Positions 50,867-58,864 of a stretch of DNA of 64,000 bases are shown in pieces. The DNA comes from an uncultured Eubacteriales bacterium (lineage in GTDB: Bacteria > Bacillota > Clostridia > Oscillospirales > Acutalibacteraceae), in contig CAKRRH010000007.1 in assembly GCA_934394855.1 (NCBI GenBank), positions 8,546-72,545 of the forward strand, read 5' to 3'. The notes beneath the pieces were generated by a model. That model was not told the DNA's origin. It ran no database searches and saw nothing but the letters and a program-made list of their open reading frames with translations. The position numbers and the translations under genes were made by a program. Positions within the stretch are counted from its first letter, which is position 1, and each line of letters starts with the position of its first letter.

Positions 50867-51886
50867 TTAGTCCTCGTTGGATTTTTCAATGAATTTAGAC
50901 AGCGTTTTGAGCGCTGCTCCCGAATCGATCATGTTCTTGGCAAGCTCAATGCCTGTCTCCATTGAGTCGGCTTTATTTGCAATATAAAGCGCCGCACCTG
51001 CATTTAACAAAACTGCATTTCGCTTGTGACCCGTTGCACCTTTTAAAATATCGAGCGTAATCTTGGCATTTTCATCTGGAGTGCCGCCGACAAGATCAGA
51101 TTTTTCGCACATTTCAAAGCCGTAATCGGTCGGGTCAAGTACATAATTTTTATAAGTATCATTGTCAAATTCGCATACGGTGGTTTTTGAAGAAAGCGAT
51201 ATTTCATCGAGCTTATCCTGACCGTATACGACCATTCCACGGGCTACGCCGAGCGAAGTCAACACATGAGCAAGTGGCTCGACAAGCGATTCGTCATATA
51301 CGCCAAGCAGCTGCATTTTCGGTGCAGACGGGTTTGTGAGCGGTCCTAAGATGTTGAATACCGTTCTGATTCCGAGTTCTTTTCTGATTGAGCCGACATA
51401 TTTCATTGATGTATGATATTTTTGCGCAAAGAAAAAGCACATTCCGACTTCATCAAGCAATTTTACTGCTTTTTCGGGCGACTGGTCAATGTTCACACCG
51501 AGCGCCTCAAGGCAATCCGCCGTGCCGCATTTTGAGCTTGCCGCACGATTTCCGTGTTTTGCGACCTTGACGCCTGCCGCCGCTGTTATAATTGCCGCAG
51601 TAGTCGATATATTAAAGCTCTGCGCATTATCTCCGCCTGTTCCGACGATTTCAAGCACATCAAAATTATGCCGAACTTCTAGCGCGTGTTCTCTCATTGC
51701 CGCCGCACAACCCGAAATTTCATCAATCGTCTCCGATTTTGTGCTTTTGGTTGAAAGCGCCGCCAAAAATGCCGCATTTTTCACCTGTGAAGTTTCGCCG
51801 TTCATGATTTCATTCATAACGGTGTAAGCCTCGTCATATGTAAGATCCTGTTTGTCAACGATTTTTTTAATTGCCGATTCAATCAT
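50867..51886 (-). CDS. trpD: Anthranilate phosphoribosyltransferase
   Basis: Transfers phosphoribose from PRPP to anthranilate. The 339-residue protein has IVGTGGDNAQSFNIST (PRPP site), KHGNRAASSKCGTADCLEALG, FNILGPLTNP and the final NAGAALYIA motif. Separate from trpG, which ends two bases upstream. Confidence 0.96.
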   Translation of the reverse strand: MIESAIKKIVDKQDLTYDEAYTVMNEIMNGETSQVKNAAFLAALSTKSTKSETIDEISGCAAAMREHALEVRHNFDVLEIVGTGGDNAQSFNISTTAAIITAAAGVKVAKHGNRAASSKCGTADCLEALGVNIDQSPEKAVKLLDEVGMCFFFAQKYHTSMKYVGSIRKELGIRTVFNILGPLTNPSAPKMQLLGVYDESLVEPLAHVLTSLGVARGMVVYGQDKLDEISLSSKTTVCEFDNDTYKNYVLDPTDYGFEMCEKSDLVGGTPDENAKITLDILKGATGHKRNAVLLNAGAALYIANKADSMETGIELAKNMIDSGAALKTLSKFIEKSNED

Positions 51887-51888
51887 TT

Positions 51889-52467
51889 TTAAGACTCCTT
51901 TGCTAAATTCAAAAAATTGGCGATGATTTGTTTGCCGTTCGGCGTCATTATCGATTCGGGATGAAACTGAACGCCGAATATATCATGATCCTTGTGTTTC
52001 ACCGCCATGATCTCTCCGTCGTCAGTTTGAGCAATGACCTGTAAACACGGGGGTATTGTGTCTTTTACCGCCGCTAATGAATGATACCTTGCAACCGAAA
52101 TTGACTTTGGCAAGCCTTTAAAAAGCGCACATTCATTGTCGATTTTTGCATCGGACTGTTTGCCGTGCATAAGCTGCTTTGCATATGAAACAGTCGCTCC
52201 AAAGCATTTGCAGATTGCCTGATGACCGAGACAAACGCCGAGAATCGGATATTTATCGCCGAGCATTTTAACTACATCAACACAAACTCCTGCGTTTTCG
52301 GGTCGTCCGGGTCCTGGAGATATGATTATCGCCTCAGGGGACAATTTATCAATTTCTGAAACGGTCAGTTCGTCGTTTCTGATAACCCTTATGTCAGGGT
52401 TTATCGAGCCGATAAGCTGATAAAGATTATATGAAAAGCTGTCGTAATTATCGATTAGCAAAATCAT
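51889..52467 (-). CDS. trpG: Anthranilate synthase component II (glutamine amidotransferase)
   Basis: Supplies ammonia from glutamine to TrpE. The 192-residue class I amidotransferase has the nucleophile Cys in LGVCLGHQAI, the His-Glu pair in VQFHPESI, and the start ILLIDNYDSFSYNL. The start overlaps trpE by four bases (ATGA). It may also serve folate synthesis (pabA role), as in some Firmicutes; not determinable here. Confidence 0.95.
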   Translation of the reverse strand: MILLIDNYDSFSYNLYQLIGSINPDIRVIRNDELTVSEIDKLSPEAIIISPGPGRPENAGVCVDVVKMLGDKYPILGVCLGHQAICKCFGATVSYAKQLMHGKQSDAKIDNECALFKGLPKSISVARYHSLAAVKDTIPPCLQVIAQTDDGEIMAVKHKDHDIFGVQFHPESIMTPNGKQIIANFLNLAKES

Positions 52468-53924
52468 AATAAATCCTCCTCCGATTTTAATGTATTTATC
52501 ACGGCCGCCGCTTTGTTAAGGCATTCCTGATATTCACTTTCCGGAACCGAGTCCGCAACGATTCCCGCACCGCTTCTGACAAATACTTTTCCGTTTTTCT
52601 TATATGCGATTCTGATTGCGATGCAGGTGTCAAGATTTCCTGCAAAATCAAGATAGCCGATCGCACCGCCATAGATACCTCGTTTGTTGTTTTCAAGCTC
52701 GTTTATCAGCTGACATGCTCTGATTTTCGGCGCACCCGAAAGCGTTCCTGCGGGTAATACTGCGTCGATTGCGTCAAGCGCATTTTTATCTTCCCGAATT
52801 TCGCCCCTGACGGTCGAGCCGATATGCATTACATGAGAATAACGCTCGATCACATGATATTTCTCAACCTCGACGCTGCCGAATTTGCTGATTTTGCCGA
52901 TGTCGTTTCGACCGAGATCAACGAGCATATTATGCTCCGCAAGCTCTTTCGGGTCATTGAGCAAATCAATCTCAAGCGCCTTGTCTTCCTCTTCGGTTTT
53001 GCCTCGTTTGCGTGTTCCCGCAAGAGGAAATGTATGAAGCACGCCGTTTTGAAGTTTAACAAGCGTTTCGGGAGACGCACCCGCAACCTCCATGTCGCTG
53101 CTTGAAAAATAGAACATATAGGGCGACGGATTCACGGTGCGAAGCAGGCGATAGGTGTTAAACAAGCTGCCCTCAAAATCCGCCTCAAGCCTGTTTGAGA
53201 GAACAATTTGGAATATGTCGCCTTCTTTAATGTAGTGCTTTGCACGGTTCACCATGTCGCAATATTGTTCTTTTGTAAACAGCGGTCTAATCTCTGATTT
53301 CAGCTGACCGCCATATTCTTTTTTCGGTGTATCGCTTGAGATCAAATCCGCCATTTGCCTGATTTCGATTTTTGCCCGTTCATATTCGGTATCAACATCA
53401 TCAAGCGATATATTCACAATCAAAATTATCTTTTGCCTGTAATTATCAAATGCGATTACCTTGTCAAATAACATCAAATCGACATCATTAAATCCGTCTG
53501 AATCATCTGCGTCAAGATTCAACGATTTTTCTGCATATTTCTGGTAATCATATGAGAAATATCCGACAAGTCCGCCTGTAAAAGAGGGGAGCGAGTCAAT
53601 TCTCGGACTCTTGTGTTCGTCGATTATCTGTTTGATATATTTTCCCGGATCGTCGGTTTCAAATGTCATCGGACCGACCTTCATCTTGCCGTTTAAGCAG
53701 GTGATTTCAAGCTTTGGGTCATAGCCCAAAAATGTATATCGTCCAAAGCTTTCATGTTCGGATACCGATTCAAGCATATAGCAATGACTTGACACGCTCT
53801 TCAATATTTTGAGAACCTCGATCGGCGTTTTAATGTCGGACAAAATCTCGCTTGCAAGCGGAACGCATTTATATTTGCCCGTTTGTTTGATTGCTTTTAC
53901 TTCATCAAGTGTAAGATTCAGCAT
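52464..53924 (-). CDS. trpE: Anthranilate synthase component I
   Basis: Converts chorismate to anthranilate. The 486-residue protein has the feedback-inhibition motif CYMLESVSE (Ser of the LLES motif), IVLSNRLEADF, GASPETLVKL, PLAGTRKRG, DLGRNDIG and the PAGTLSGAPKIRAC active-site block. First structural gene after the T-box. Confidence 0.96.
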   Translation of the reverse strand: MLNLTLDEVKAIKQTGKYKCVPLASEILSDIKTPIEVLKILKSVSSHCYMLESVSEHESFGRYTFLGYDPKLEITCLNGKMKVGPMTFETDDPGKYIKQIIDEHKSPRIDSLPSFTGGLVGYFSYDYQKYAEKSLNLDADDSDGFNDVDLMLFDKVIAFDNYRQKIILIVNISLDDVDTEYERAKIEIRQMADLISSDTPKKEYGGQLKSEIRPLFTKEQYCDMVNRAKHYIKEGDIFQIVLSNRLEADFEGSLFNTYRLLRTVNPSPYMFYFSSSDMEVAGASPETLVKLQNGVLHTFPLAGTRKRGKTEEEDKALEIDLLNDPKELAEHNMLVDLGRNDIGKISKFGSVEVEKYHVIERYSHVMHIGSTVRGEIREDKNALDAIDAVLPAGTLSGAPKIRACQLINELENNKRGIYGGAIGYLDFAGNLDTCIAIRIAYKKNGKVFVRSGAGIVADSVPESEYQECLNKAAAVINTLKSEEDLL

Positions 53925-53984
53925 TTTTGATTATCTCCTTTATCTGTGATTTTAAGCGTTCTATTATTGATTTTAGGGGATAAA

Positions 53985-54276
53985 ACAAAAACGCCCCTGA
54001 CAGAAAATCAATAATTTCTGTCAAGGACGAATAAAATCCAATCTATCCGTGGTGCCACCTTGATTCATGGGAATGACCCATGCGCTCTGAAGAGTACCAA
54101 CATACTCCTGACAACTAACGCTTGTCCTCTCGTTGCAGAATACTCAGATAAAAGACTATCCTTTGACTGCACCCTCAGCGGTCCATTTGAAGAACTGTAT
54201 TCCGTCCGAATCTCAGCACCTCGGACTCTCTGTGGGATCATTTTTCTCCGTTATCTCCGCTTCAACGGTTTGTTTT
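53985..54276 (-). ncRNA. Tryptophan T-box riboswitch of the trp operon
   Basis: This is a minus-strand leader. Order: AGAGAG and GGTGCTGAGA in stem I, specifier UGG (54185-54183) followed by ACCGCTGA, T-box AAGGTGGCACCACGG (54061-54047), then the terminator stem CCTTGACAGAAA / TTTCTGTCAGGGG (about 54027-53994) with GTTTTTG. Nearly the same as the leader before trpX, including specifier context and terminator stem. Confidence 0.93.
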
Positions 54277-54282
54277 GATATA

Positions 54283-54311
54283 AAAATAGCACCTTTTTAG
54301 CAAAATGTCAA
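54283..54311 (-). promoter_or_regulatory. Promoter of the trp operon
   Basis: Minus strand TTGACA (54306-54311), 17-base spacer, TATTTT (54283-54288), just upstream of the T-box. Confidence 0.75.
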
Positions 54312-54447
54312 GCATATATTTGAAAAAATATTCAATTTAATTGTATTTTTAATAAATTAGACATGATTTATTTTAAATTAAGTTGACATATCTCTTGATT
54401 TTTGTTATCTTTATAATTAAGAAATATAATGAAAGAGGATTGTCAAA

Positions 54448-54879
54448 ATGAGCAAGCAAATCAAAGTTAAGAAACCGAAAGTAATTGATGAATTTAAAGA
54501 ATTTATCTCACGCGGAAATGTAATCGATCTTGCTGTCGGTGTTATCATGGGCAGTGCTTTCACCGCAATCGTAAATTCAATCGTAAATGACCTTGTAATG
54601 CCGCTTATCGGAATTTTATTCGGCGGAATCGACTTTACAAGCCTTAAATTTGTAATCACTCCCGCATCGGACGGCGTTCCCGAAGCCGCAATTTGCTATG
54701 GCAATTTCATTCAAAGCGTCGTAAACTTTTTGCTGATCGCTTTGGTCATTTTCCTGACCGTTAAGTTGATCAACAAATTTCATCGCAAAAAGGAAGAACC
54801 CGCAGAGGAAGAAAAACCGGAAGAGCCGAGCGAAGAAATTCTTTTGCTCCGTGAGATTCGTGATTCGCTGAAAAAATAA
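54448..54879 (+). CDS. mscL: Large-conductance mechanosensitive channel
   Basis: This is a 143-residue pentameric tension-gated channel. It has FKEFISRGNVIDLAVGVIMGSAFTAIVNSIVNDLVMPLIG (TM1), a short periplasmic loop, TM2 FIQSVVNFLLIALVIFLTVK, and a basic/acidic C-terminal helix (PAEEEKPEEPSEEILLLREIRDSLKK). It releases solutes on hypoosmotic shock. Upstream TTGACA (54383) with TTATCT at 16 bases is a possible promoter. Confidence 0.95.
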   Translation: MSKQIKVKKPKVIDEFKEFISRGNVIDLAVGVIMGSAFTAIVNSIVNDLVMPLIGILFGGIDFTSLKFVITPASDGVPEAAICYGNFIQSVVNFLLIALVIFLTVKLINKFHRKKEEPAEEEKPEEPSEEILLLREIRDSLKK

Positions 54880-54911
54880 GCATTTATTAACTTTTTGGAG
54901 GATAGGGCAAA

Positions 54912-55832
54912 ATGACCCTGCAACAACTGAAATATATAATCACAATATCACAATGCGGTTCACTTAATAAAGCGGCTGAAATACTATATGTATCTCAGCC
55001 GTCTTTGACGGGTGCGCTCAAAGAGCTTGAAAAGGAAATCGGAATTACGATTTTCAAACGAGGCGCAAAGGGAGTATCATTAACTCCTGACGGTGCAGAA
55101 TTTTTGCTTTATGCAAAACAGGTTTATTCGCAATATGAGGACTTGCTCGAAAAATACGGCAAGGGGGGCGGACCAAAAAAGAAATTCGCAGTTTCAACGC
55201 AGCATTATTCATTTGCCGTAAAAGCGTTTGTCGAAATGGTCAAAAATTTTGACACGACAAAGTATGATTTTGCCATTAGGGAAACCAAAACGCTCGAAGT
55301 AATCAATGATGTAAGCAATTTGAAAAGCGAAATCGGAATATTATATTTAAGTGATTTTAACCGAAAAGCAATTACCAAGGTTCTTTCCCAAAATAACCTT
55401 GAATTTCACCCGCTTATCGAATGTAACGCATATGTGTATATATGGAAAAACCACCCTTTGAGCAATCGCAAATCAATAAATTTTGCCGATCTGCAGGATT
55501 ATCCCTGTTTGTCGTTTGAACAAAACGATTCGGGCTCATTCTATTTTGCCGAAGAAATCCTTTCAACCGCAGAATATCAGCGTACCGTCAAAACAAACGA
55601 CCGCGCGACAATGCTGAATTTGATGGTCGGACTAAACGGATATACGCTTTGTTCGGGCATCATCTGTGAAGAACTGAATGGTGATGATTACATTGCGGTT
55701 CCGTTTGAAGATGAAACGATGAACACCGAAAAAGCAATGGAAATCGGATACATTATCAGAAAGAATGCATTGCTCTCAAAAATGGGCAAGCTATATGTTG
55801 ATGAGATAAAGCACTATCTTGATATAAGATAA
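54912..55832 (+). CDS. LysR-family transcriptional regulator
   Basis: This is a 306-residue regulator with the N-terminal winged helix (LQQLKYIITISQCGSLNKAAEILYVSQPSLTGALKELEKEIG) and a periplasmic-binding-type effector domain from about residue 90. It begins 32 bases after mscL and precedes the methionine importer, whose promoter carries a dyad (55864-55880). By analogy with CmbR/MetR-type LysR regulators, it may control that importer in response to a sulfur metabolite. The effector is unknown. Confidence 0.88.
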   Translation: MTLQQLKYIITISQCGSLNKAAEILYVSQPSLTGALKELEKEIGITIFKRGAKGVSLTPDGAEFLLYAKQVYSQYEDLLEKYGKGGGPKKKFAVSTQHYSFAVKAFVEMVKNFDTTKYDFAIRETKTLEVINDVSNLKSEIGILYLSDFNRKAITKVLSQNNLEFHPLIECNAYVYIWKNHPLSNRKSINFADLQDYPCLSFEQNDSGSFYFAEEILSTAEYQRTVKTNDRATMLNLMVGLNGYTLCSGIICEELNGDDYIAVPFEDETMNTEKAMEIGYIIRKNALLSKMGKLYVDEIKHYLDIR

Positions 55833-55863
55833 GCAAAATGATTTTTATATAATCAAGCTTTGC

Positions 55864-55880
55864 TATAGCTTTGTCCTATA
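55864..55880 (+). promoter_or_regulatory. Dyad upstream of the metQ promoter, probable LysR site
   Basis: TATAG-N7-CTATA, a 17-base palindrome with the spacing of LysR T-N11-A boxes. Its outer bases match the streptococcal MET-box form (TATAGTTT-N-AAACTATA, as remembered). It lies 22 bases upstream of the -35 element. Confidence 0.55.
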
Positions 55881-55902
55881 TCTAACTATATTTTTCATGT
55901 AT

Positions 55903-55931
55903 TTGACATACTCTCAATATGTGTGTATAAT
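55903..55931 (+). promoter_or_regulatory. Consensus promoter of the metQNI leader
   Basis: Perfect TTGACA (55903-55908), 17-base spacer, perfect TATAAT (55926-55931). Confidence 0.85.
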
Positions 55932-55965
55932 CAAGACATAACAAAAAACAAGGGAGGACAAAGCA

Positions 55966-56037
55966 GTGAAAAACAGAATATCGTTGCGATGTTGCAGTTC
56001 GTTCATTTTCATACTGCTGAGTCGCAACCGAATGTGA
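55966..56037 (+). CDS. Cys-Cys leader peptide upstream of metQ
   Basis: This is a 23-residue reading frame starting GTG with a near-perfect AGGGAGGA Shine-Dalgarno seven bases upstream. The peptide begins MKNRISLRCCSSF, with consecutive Cys codons at residues 9-10. A stem (GTTGCGA 55983-55989 / TCGCAAC 56022-56028, extended by GCAG/CTGC) spans the Cys codons. This has the layout of a cysteine-responsive leader peptide: stalling at the Cys codons would melt the hairpin. No Rho-independent terminator lies downstream, so any control would be on translation, mRNA stability or Rho. Confidence 0.6.
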   Translation: MKNRISLRCCSSFIFILLSRNRM

Positions 56038-56102
56038 ATTTGGCAGAACTAAAACTTAATAAATTATAAATTCACAAAAATAGCTTTAAGGAGAAATTCA
56101 CA

Positions 56103-56963
56103 ATGAAGAAATTTATATCAATCGCACTTATTTTGGCGTTAGCCTTAACATCAGTTTTCGCACTCACATCTTGCTCATCAAATAACGACAGCGGCGTTAC
56201 GATCGCAGTTCCGAACGATACAACAAACGAAGCTCGTGCATTGCTTCTTTTGGAAGATCAGGGCTACATCAAGCTTAAAGACGGCGCAGGAATCACAGCA
56301 ACAGTAAAAGATATTGTTGAAAATCCTTACAACATTCAGTTCAATGAAGTTGAAGCAGCTCAGCTGCCGAACGTTTTGAAAGATGTTGACTATGCTGTAA
56401 TCAACAGCAACTACGCAATCAGCGCAAACATCAATCCCGCTAAAGACGCACTCGCAATCGAAGGTTCATCTTCGGCATACGGCAATATTCTTGCAGTAAA
56501 AGAGGGCAACGAGAGCACCGATAAGATTAAAGCACTTGCAGCAGCGCTCAAGAGCCAAAAAGTTAAAGATTTCATCACAGAAAAATATGACGGAGCAGTT
56601 GTCAGCACAGTTGATGATCCGACAGACGGCTATGATTCATCTGTAAATTATGACTCGCTCAAAGGTCAGACAATCTCTGTTGCAGCATCTCCCACACCTC
56701 ATGCCGAAATCCTTGCAATAGTTAAAGAAATTCTTGCAGCTAAAAATGTTACACTTAAAGTAATCGAATATACAGACTATGTTCAGCCGAACAATGTTGT
56801 AGACAGCGGCGAGGTTGACGCTAACTACTTCCAACACCTGCCTTACCTTGAAGACTTCAACAAGGAAAACAATACTCATGTAGTATCAGTCGGCGCTATC
56901 CATGTTGAGCCGATGGGTCTTTATGGCGGCAAGCAGGATTCACTTGACGCAATCAAGAAATAA
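56103..56963 (+). CDS. metQ: Circularly permuted methionine-binding lipoprotein MetQ
   Basis: This is a 286-residue NlpA/MetQ family lipoprotein: signal peptide, lipobox LTSC (Cys24). The two halves are in the reverse of the usual order. Residues 31-167 (VTIAVPNDTTNEARALLLL ... KDFITEKYDGAVV) are normally the C-terminal part; residues 189-286 (ISVAASPTPHAEIL ... HVEPMGLYGG KQDSLDAIKK) are normally the N-terminal part. Here the normal C-terminal part comes first, joined by a linker (168-188), and the protein ends where the family's mid-protein junction would be. The frame is intact, with both sets of ligand motifs present, so it is likely functional. It heads the metQNI operon. Confidence 0.85.
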   Translation: MKKFISIALILALALTSVFALTSCSSNNDSGVTIAVPNDTTNEARALLLLEDQGYIKLKDGAGITATVKDIVENPYNIQFNEVEAAQLPNVLKDVDYAVINSNYAISANINPAKDALAIEGSSSAYGNILAVKEGNESTDKIKALAAALKSQKVKDFITEKYDGAVVSTVDDPTDGYDSSVNYDSLKGQTISVAASPTPHAEILAIVKEILAAKNVTLKVIEYTDYVQPNNVVDSGEVDANYFQHLPYLEDFNKENNTHVVSVGAIHVEPMGLYGGKQDSLDAIKK

Positions 56964-56984
56964 TTTTAAACCATTGCAGATAAA

Positions 56985-57017
56985 ATGCACATCGGGCAAA
57001 ATTATCCCGGTGTGCAT
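56985..57017 (+). promoter_or_regulatory. Intercistronic hairpin between metQ and metN
   Basis: A 12-bp stem ATGCACATCGGG / CCCGGTGTGCAT (one G-U pair), 9-base loop, no U-run. It probably stabilises the metQ mRNA so the binding protein is made in excess over MetNI. Confidence 0.6.
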
Positions 57018-57041
57018 AGCTGTATTTATAGGAGTATAAAA

Positions 57042-58052
57042 ATGATTGAAATTAAGAATCTTTCAAAGACATTTAACACGCTCGACGGCGAAGTTAATGC
57101 TTTGAAAAACATTAACCTGACTATCAATGACGGCGATATTTACGGCATTATCGGAATGAGCGGCGCAGGCAAAAGCACACTTGTAAGATGCATAAATATG
57201 CTTGAGCGTCCGAGTGAGGGCAATGTAATAATCGACGGGCGTGACATCGGAGCGCTTAATAATAAAGAACTGCGAAATGTCAGACGAGATGTTACAATGA
57301 TTTTTCAAGGCTTCAATCTTCTAATGCAAAAAAACTGTCTTGCAAACATCATGTTTCCGCTAAAGCTGTCGGGCGTTAAAAATGATGAGGCAAAAAAGAG
57401 GGCAACGGAGCTTTTGGAGATCGTCGGACTGCCTGACAAGGCAAATGCATATCCGGCTCAGCTCTCGGGCGGTCAGCAACAGCGAATCGCAATCGCCCGT
57501 GCGCTTGCAACCCAGCCAAAGGTTTTACTTTGCGATGAAGCGACAAGTGCGCTTGACCCGAAAACGACTCATTCGATTTTGGAGCTCATTCGTGATATTA
57601 ACAAACGGCTGAACATCACTGTTATCGTAATCACTCACCAAATGAGCGTTGTTGAGGAAATATGTAACCGAGTTGCGATTCTTGACCACGGAAGCGTGGT
57701 TGAGGAGGGTGATGTCACAACAGTATTCACTCATCCGAAATCATCGGCGGCAAAACATCTTGTAATGCCCGACGCCGAAAAGGAATTTGTTACAAGCAGC
57801 TCGTCGGAGCGAGTCTTGCGTGTAATATTTAACGGTGCGCCTGCTGCAGGTGAGCCTATGATCACAAAAATGGCAATCGACATCGGAATTGCGGCGAATA
57901 TTCTCTACGCTTCTACCCGTTGCATCGGCGAAAAGGTCTATGGCAATATGTTGCTCGGATTTAAAAATGATGATGATACTGTAAAGCGTGCGACTGAATA
58001 TTTATCGCAAAACGAAAGCGTAATTGTGGAGGAGGTAAGTGAAAATGTTTAA
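57042..58052 (+). CDS. metN: Methionine ABC transporter ATPase MetN
   Basis: This is a 336-residue ATPase with Walker A GMSGAGKST, Q-loop IFQGFNLL, signature LSGGQQQRIAIARA, Walker B VLLCDEATSALD, H-loop VITHQMSVV, and a C-terminal NIL domain (about 265-336) that senses methionine. It works with the permuted MetQ and MetI. ATG 57042 was chosen because ATAGGAG is properly spaced; the frame is open 19 codons further up. Stop overlaps metI. Confidence 0.94.
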   Translation: MIEIKNLSKTFNTLDGEVNALKNINLTINDGDIYGIIGMSGAGKSTLVRCINMLERPSEGNVIIDGRDIGALNNKELRNVRRDVTMIFQGFNLLMQKNCLANIMFPLKLSGVKNDEAKKRATELLEIVGLPDKANAYPAQLSGGQQQRIAIARALATQPKVLLCDEATSALDPKTTHSILELIRDINKRLNITVIVITHQMSVVEEICNRVAILDHGSVVEEGDVTTVFTHPKSSAAKHLVMPDAEKEFVTSSSSERVLRVIFNGAPAAGEPMITKMAIDIGIAANILYASTRCIGEKVYGNMLLGFKNDDDTVKRATEYLSQNESVIVEEVSENV

Positions 58053-58749
58053 CAATCTGTTCTCTCAGGAAGTCTTGACAGAAGCACTCGACATACTGAA
58101 AAACGATATGCCCTTAGCACTCTGGGAAACTTTTTATGTTACCGTTTTAGCTACCGCCTTTTCAATCGTGCTCGGCTTGCCGCTCGGCGTATTATTGGTC
58201 GCAGGTGAAAAGGGTGGAGTAATGCCGCTTCCGAAATGGCTGCTCGGCACGCTTAATGTCATAATCAATCTTCTTCGTTCGGTTCCGTTCCTTATTTTGA
58301 TGATTATGGTATTTCCGCTGACCCGTCTCATTGTCGGAACGACCGTCGGCACAGTTGCTTCAATCGTTCCGCTTGTAATTGCGGCATTTCCGTTTGTCGC
58401 CCGACTGGTCGAAAGCTCGCTTCGTGAAATCAATCCGAATATCATCGAAACAGCGCAGAGCATGGGAGCGTCTCCATTTCAAATCATCATGAGAGTCATG
58501 ATTCCCGAAAGCATTCCGTCGCTCATTTCCAACGCAACGATCGCAATCACCACGATTTTGGGCTACACCGCAATGAGTGGAATTATCGGCGGCGGCGGAC
58601 TTGGTAAAATCGCAATCAACTATGGCTATTACCGTTATAAATATTTGGTAATGCTTTTCGCTGTGGTTATTTTGATTTTACTGGTTCAGCTTTTCCAAAG
58701 CGTCGGCACACGTCTTGCCACAAAGCTGGACAAACGAATCAAAAGATAA
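58045..58749 (+). CDS. metI: Methionine ABC transporter permease MetI
   Basis: This is a 234-residue permease with five to six helices: the LGLPLGVLLV segment, LNVIINLLRSVPFLILMI, and the EAA loop VESSLREINPNIIETAQSMGASPFQII. GGGGLGKIAINYGY near the end is typical. ATG 58045 was chosen over GTG 58039 because GGAGGAGGT is then eight bases upstream. It overlaps metN by eight bases, and a strong terminator follows. Confidence 0.94.
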   Translation: MFNNLFSQEVLTEALDILKNDMPLALWETFYVTVLATAFSIVLGLPLGVLLVAGEKGGVMPLPKWLLGTLNVIINLLRSVPFLILMIMVFPLTRLIVGTTVGTVASIVPLVIAAFPFVARLVESSLREINPNIIETAQSMGASPFQIIMRVMIPESIPSLISNATIAITTILGYTAMSGIIGGGGLGKIAINYGYYRYKYLVMLFAVVILILLVQLFQSVGTRLATKLDKRIKR

Positions 58750-58764
58750 AAAAATATATAACAT

Positions 58765-58807
58765 CACCTCATGTAAATTCAAAGTTACATGAGGTGTATT
58801 TTTTTAT
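58765..58807 (+). terminator. Terminator after metI
   Basis: A 12-bp perfect stem CACCTCATGTAA / TTACATGAGGTG with an 8-base loop, then a T8 run. Confidence 0.88.
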
Positions 58808-58846
58808 ATAACAAATCCCTCTGCTAAACTTATTTAACAGAGGGAT
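58808..58846 (-). terminator. Terminator after dapL
   Basis: On the minus strand a 9-bp stem ATCCCTCTG / CAGAGGGAT is followed by TTGTTATATAAAAA; weaker U-tract than its neighbour. Confidence 0.65.
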
Positions 58847-58864
58847 AAATTATTTATTGTCGGT

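Noticed and set aside
54383..54417. mscL promoter TTGACA with TATAAT
   Set aside because: The two consensus boxes are 23 bases apart; only a weaker -10 (TTATCT) is at a usable distance, so no promoter feature was entered.
56985..57017. metQ-metN hairpin as a terminator
   Set aside because: No U-run follows and metN is translated just downstream; it fits an mRNA-stabilising hairpin better.
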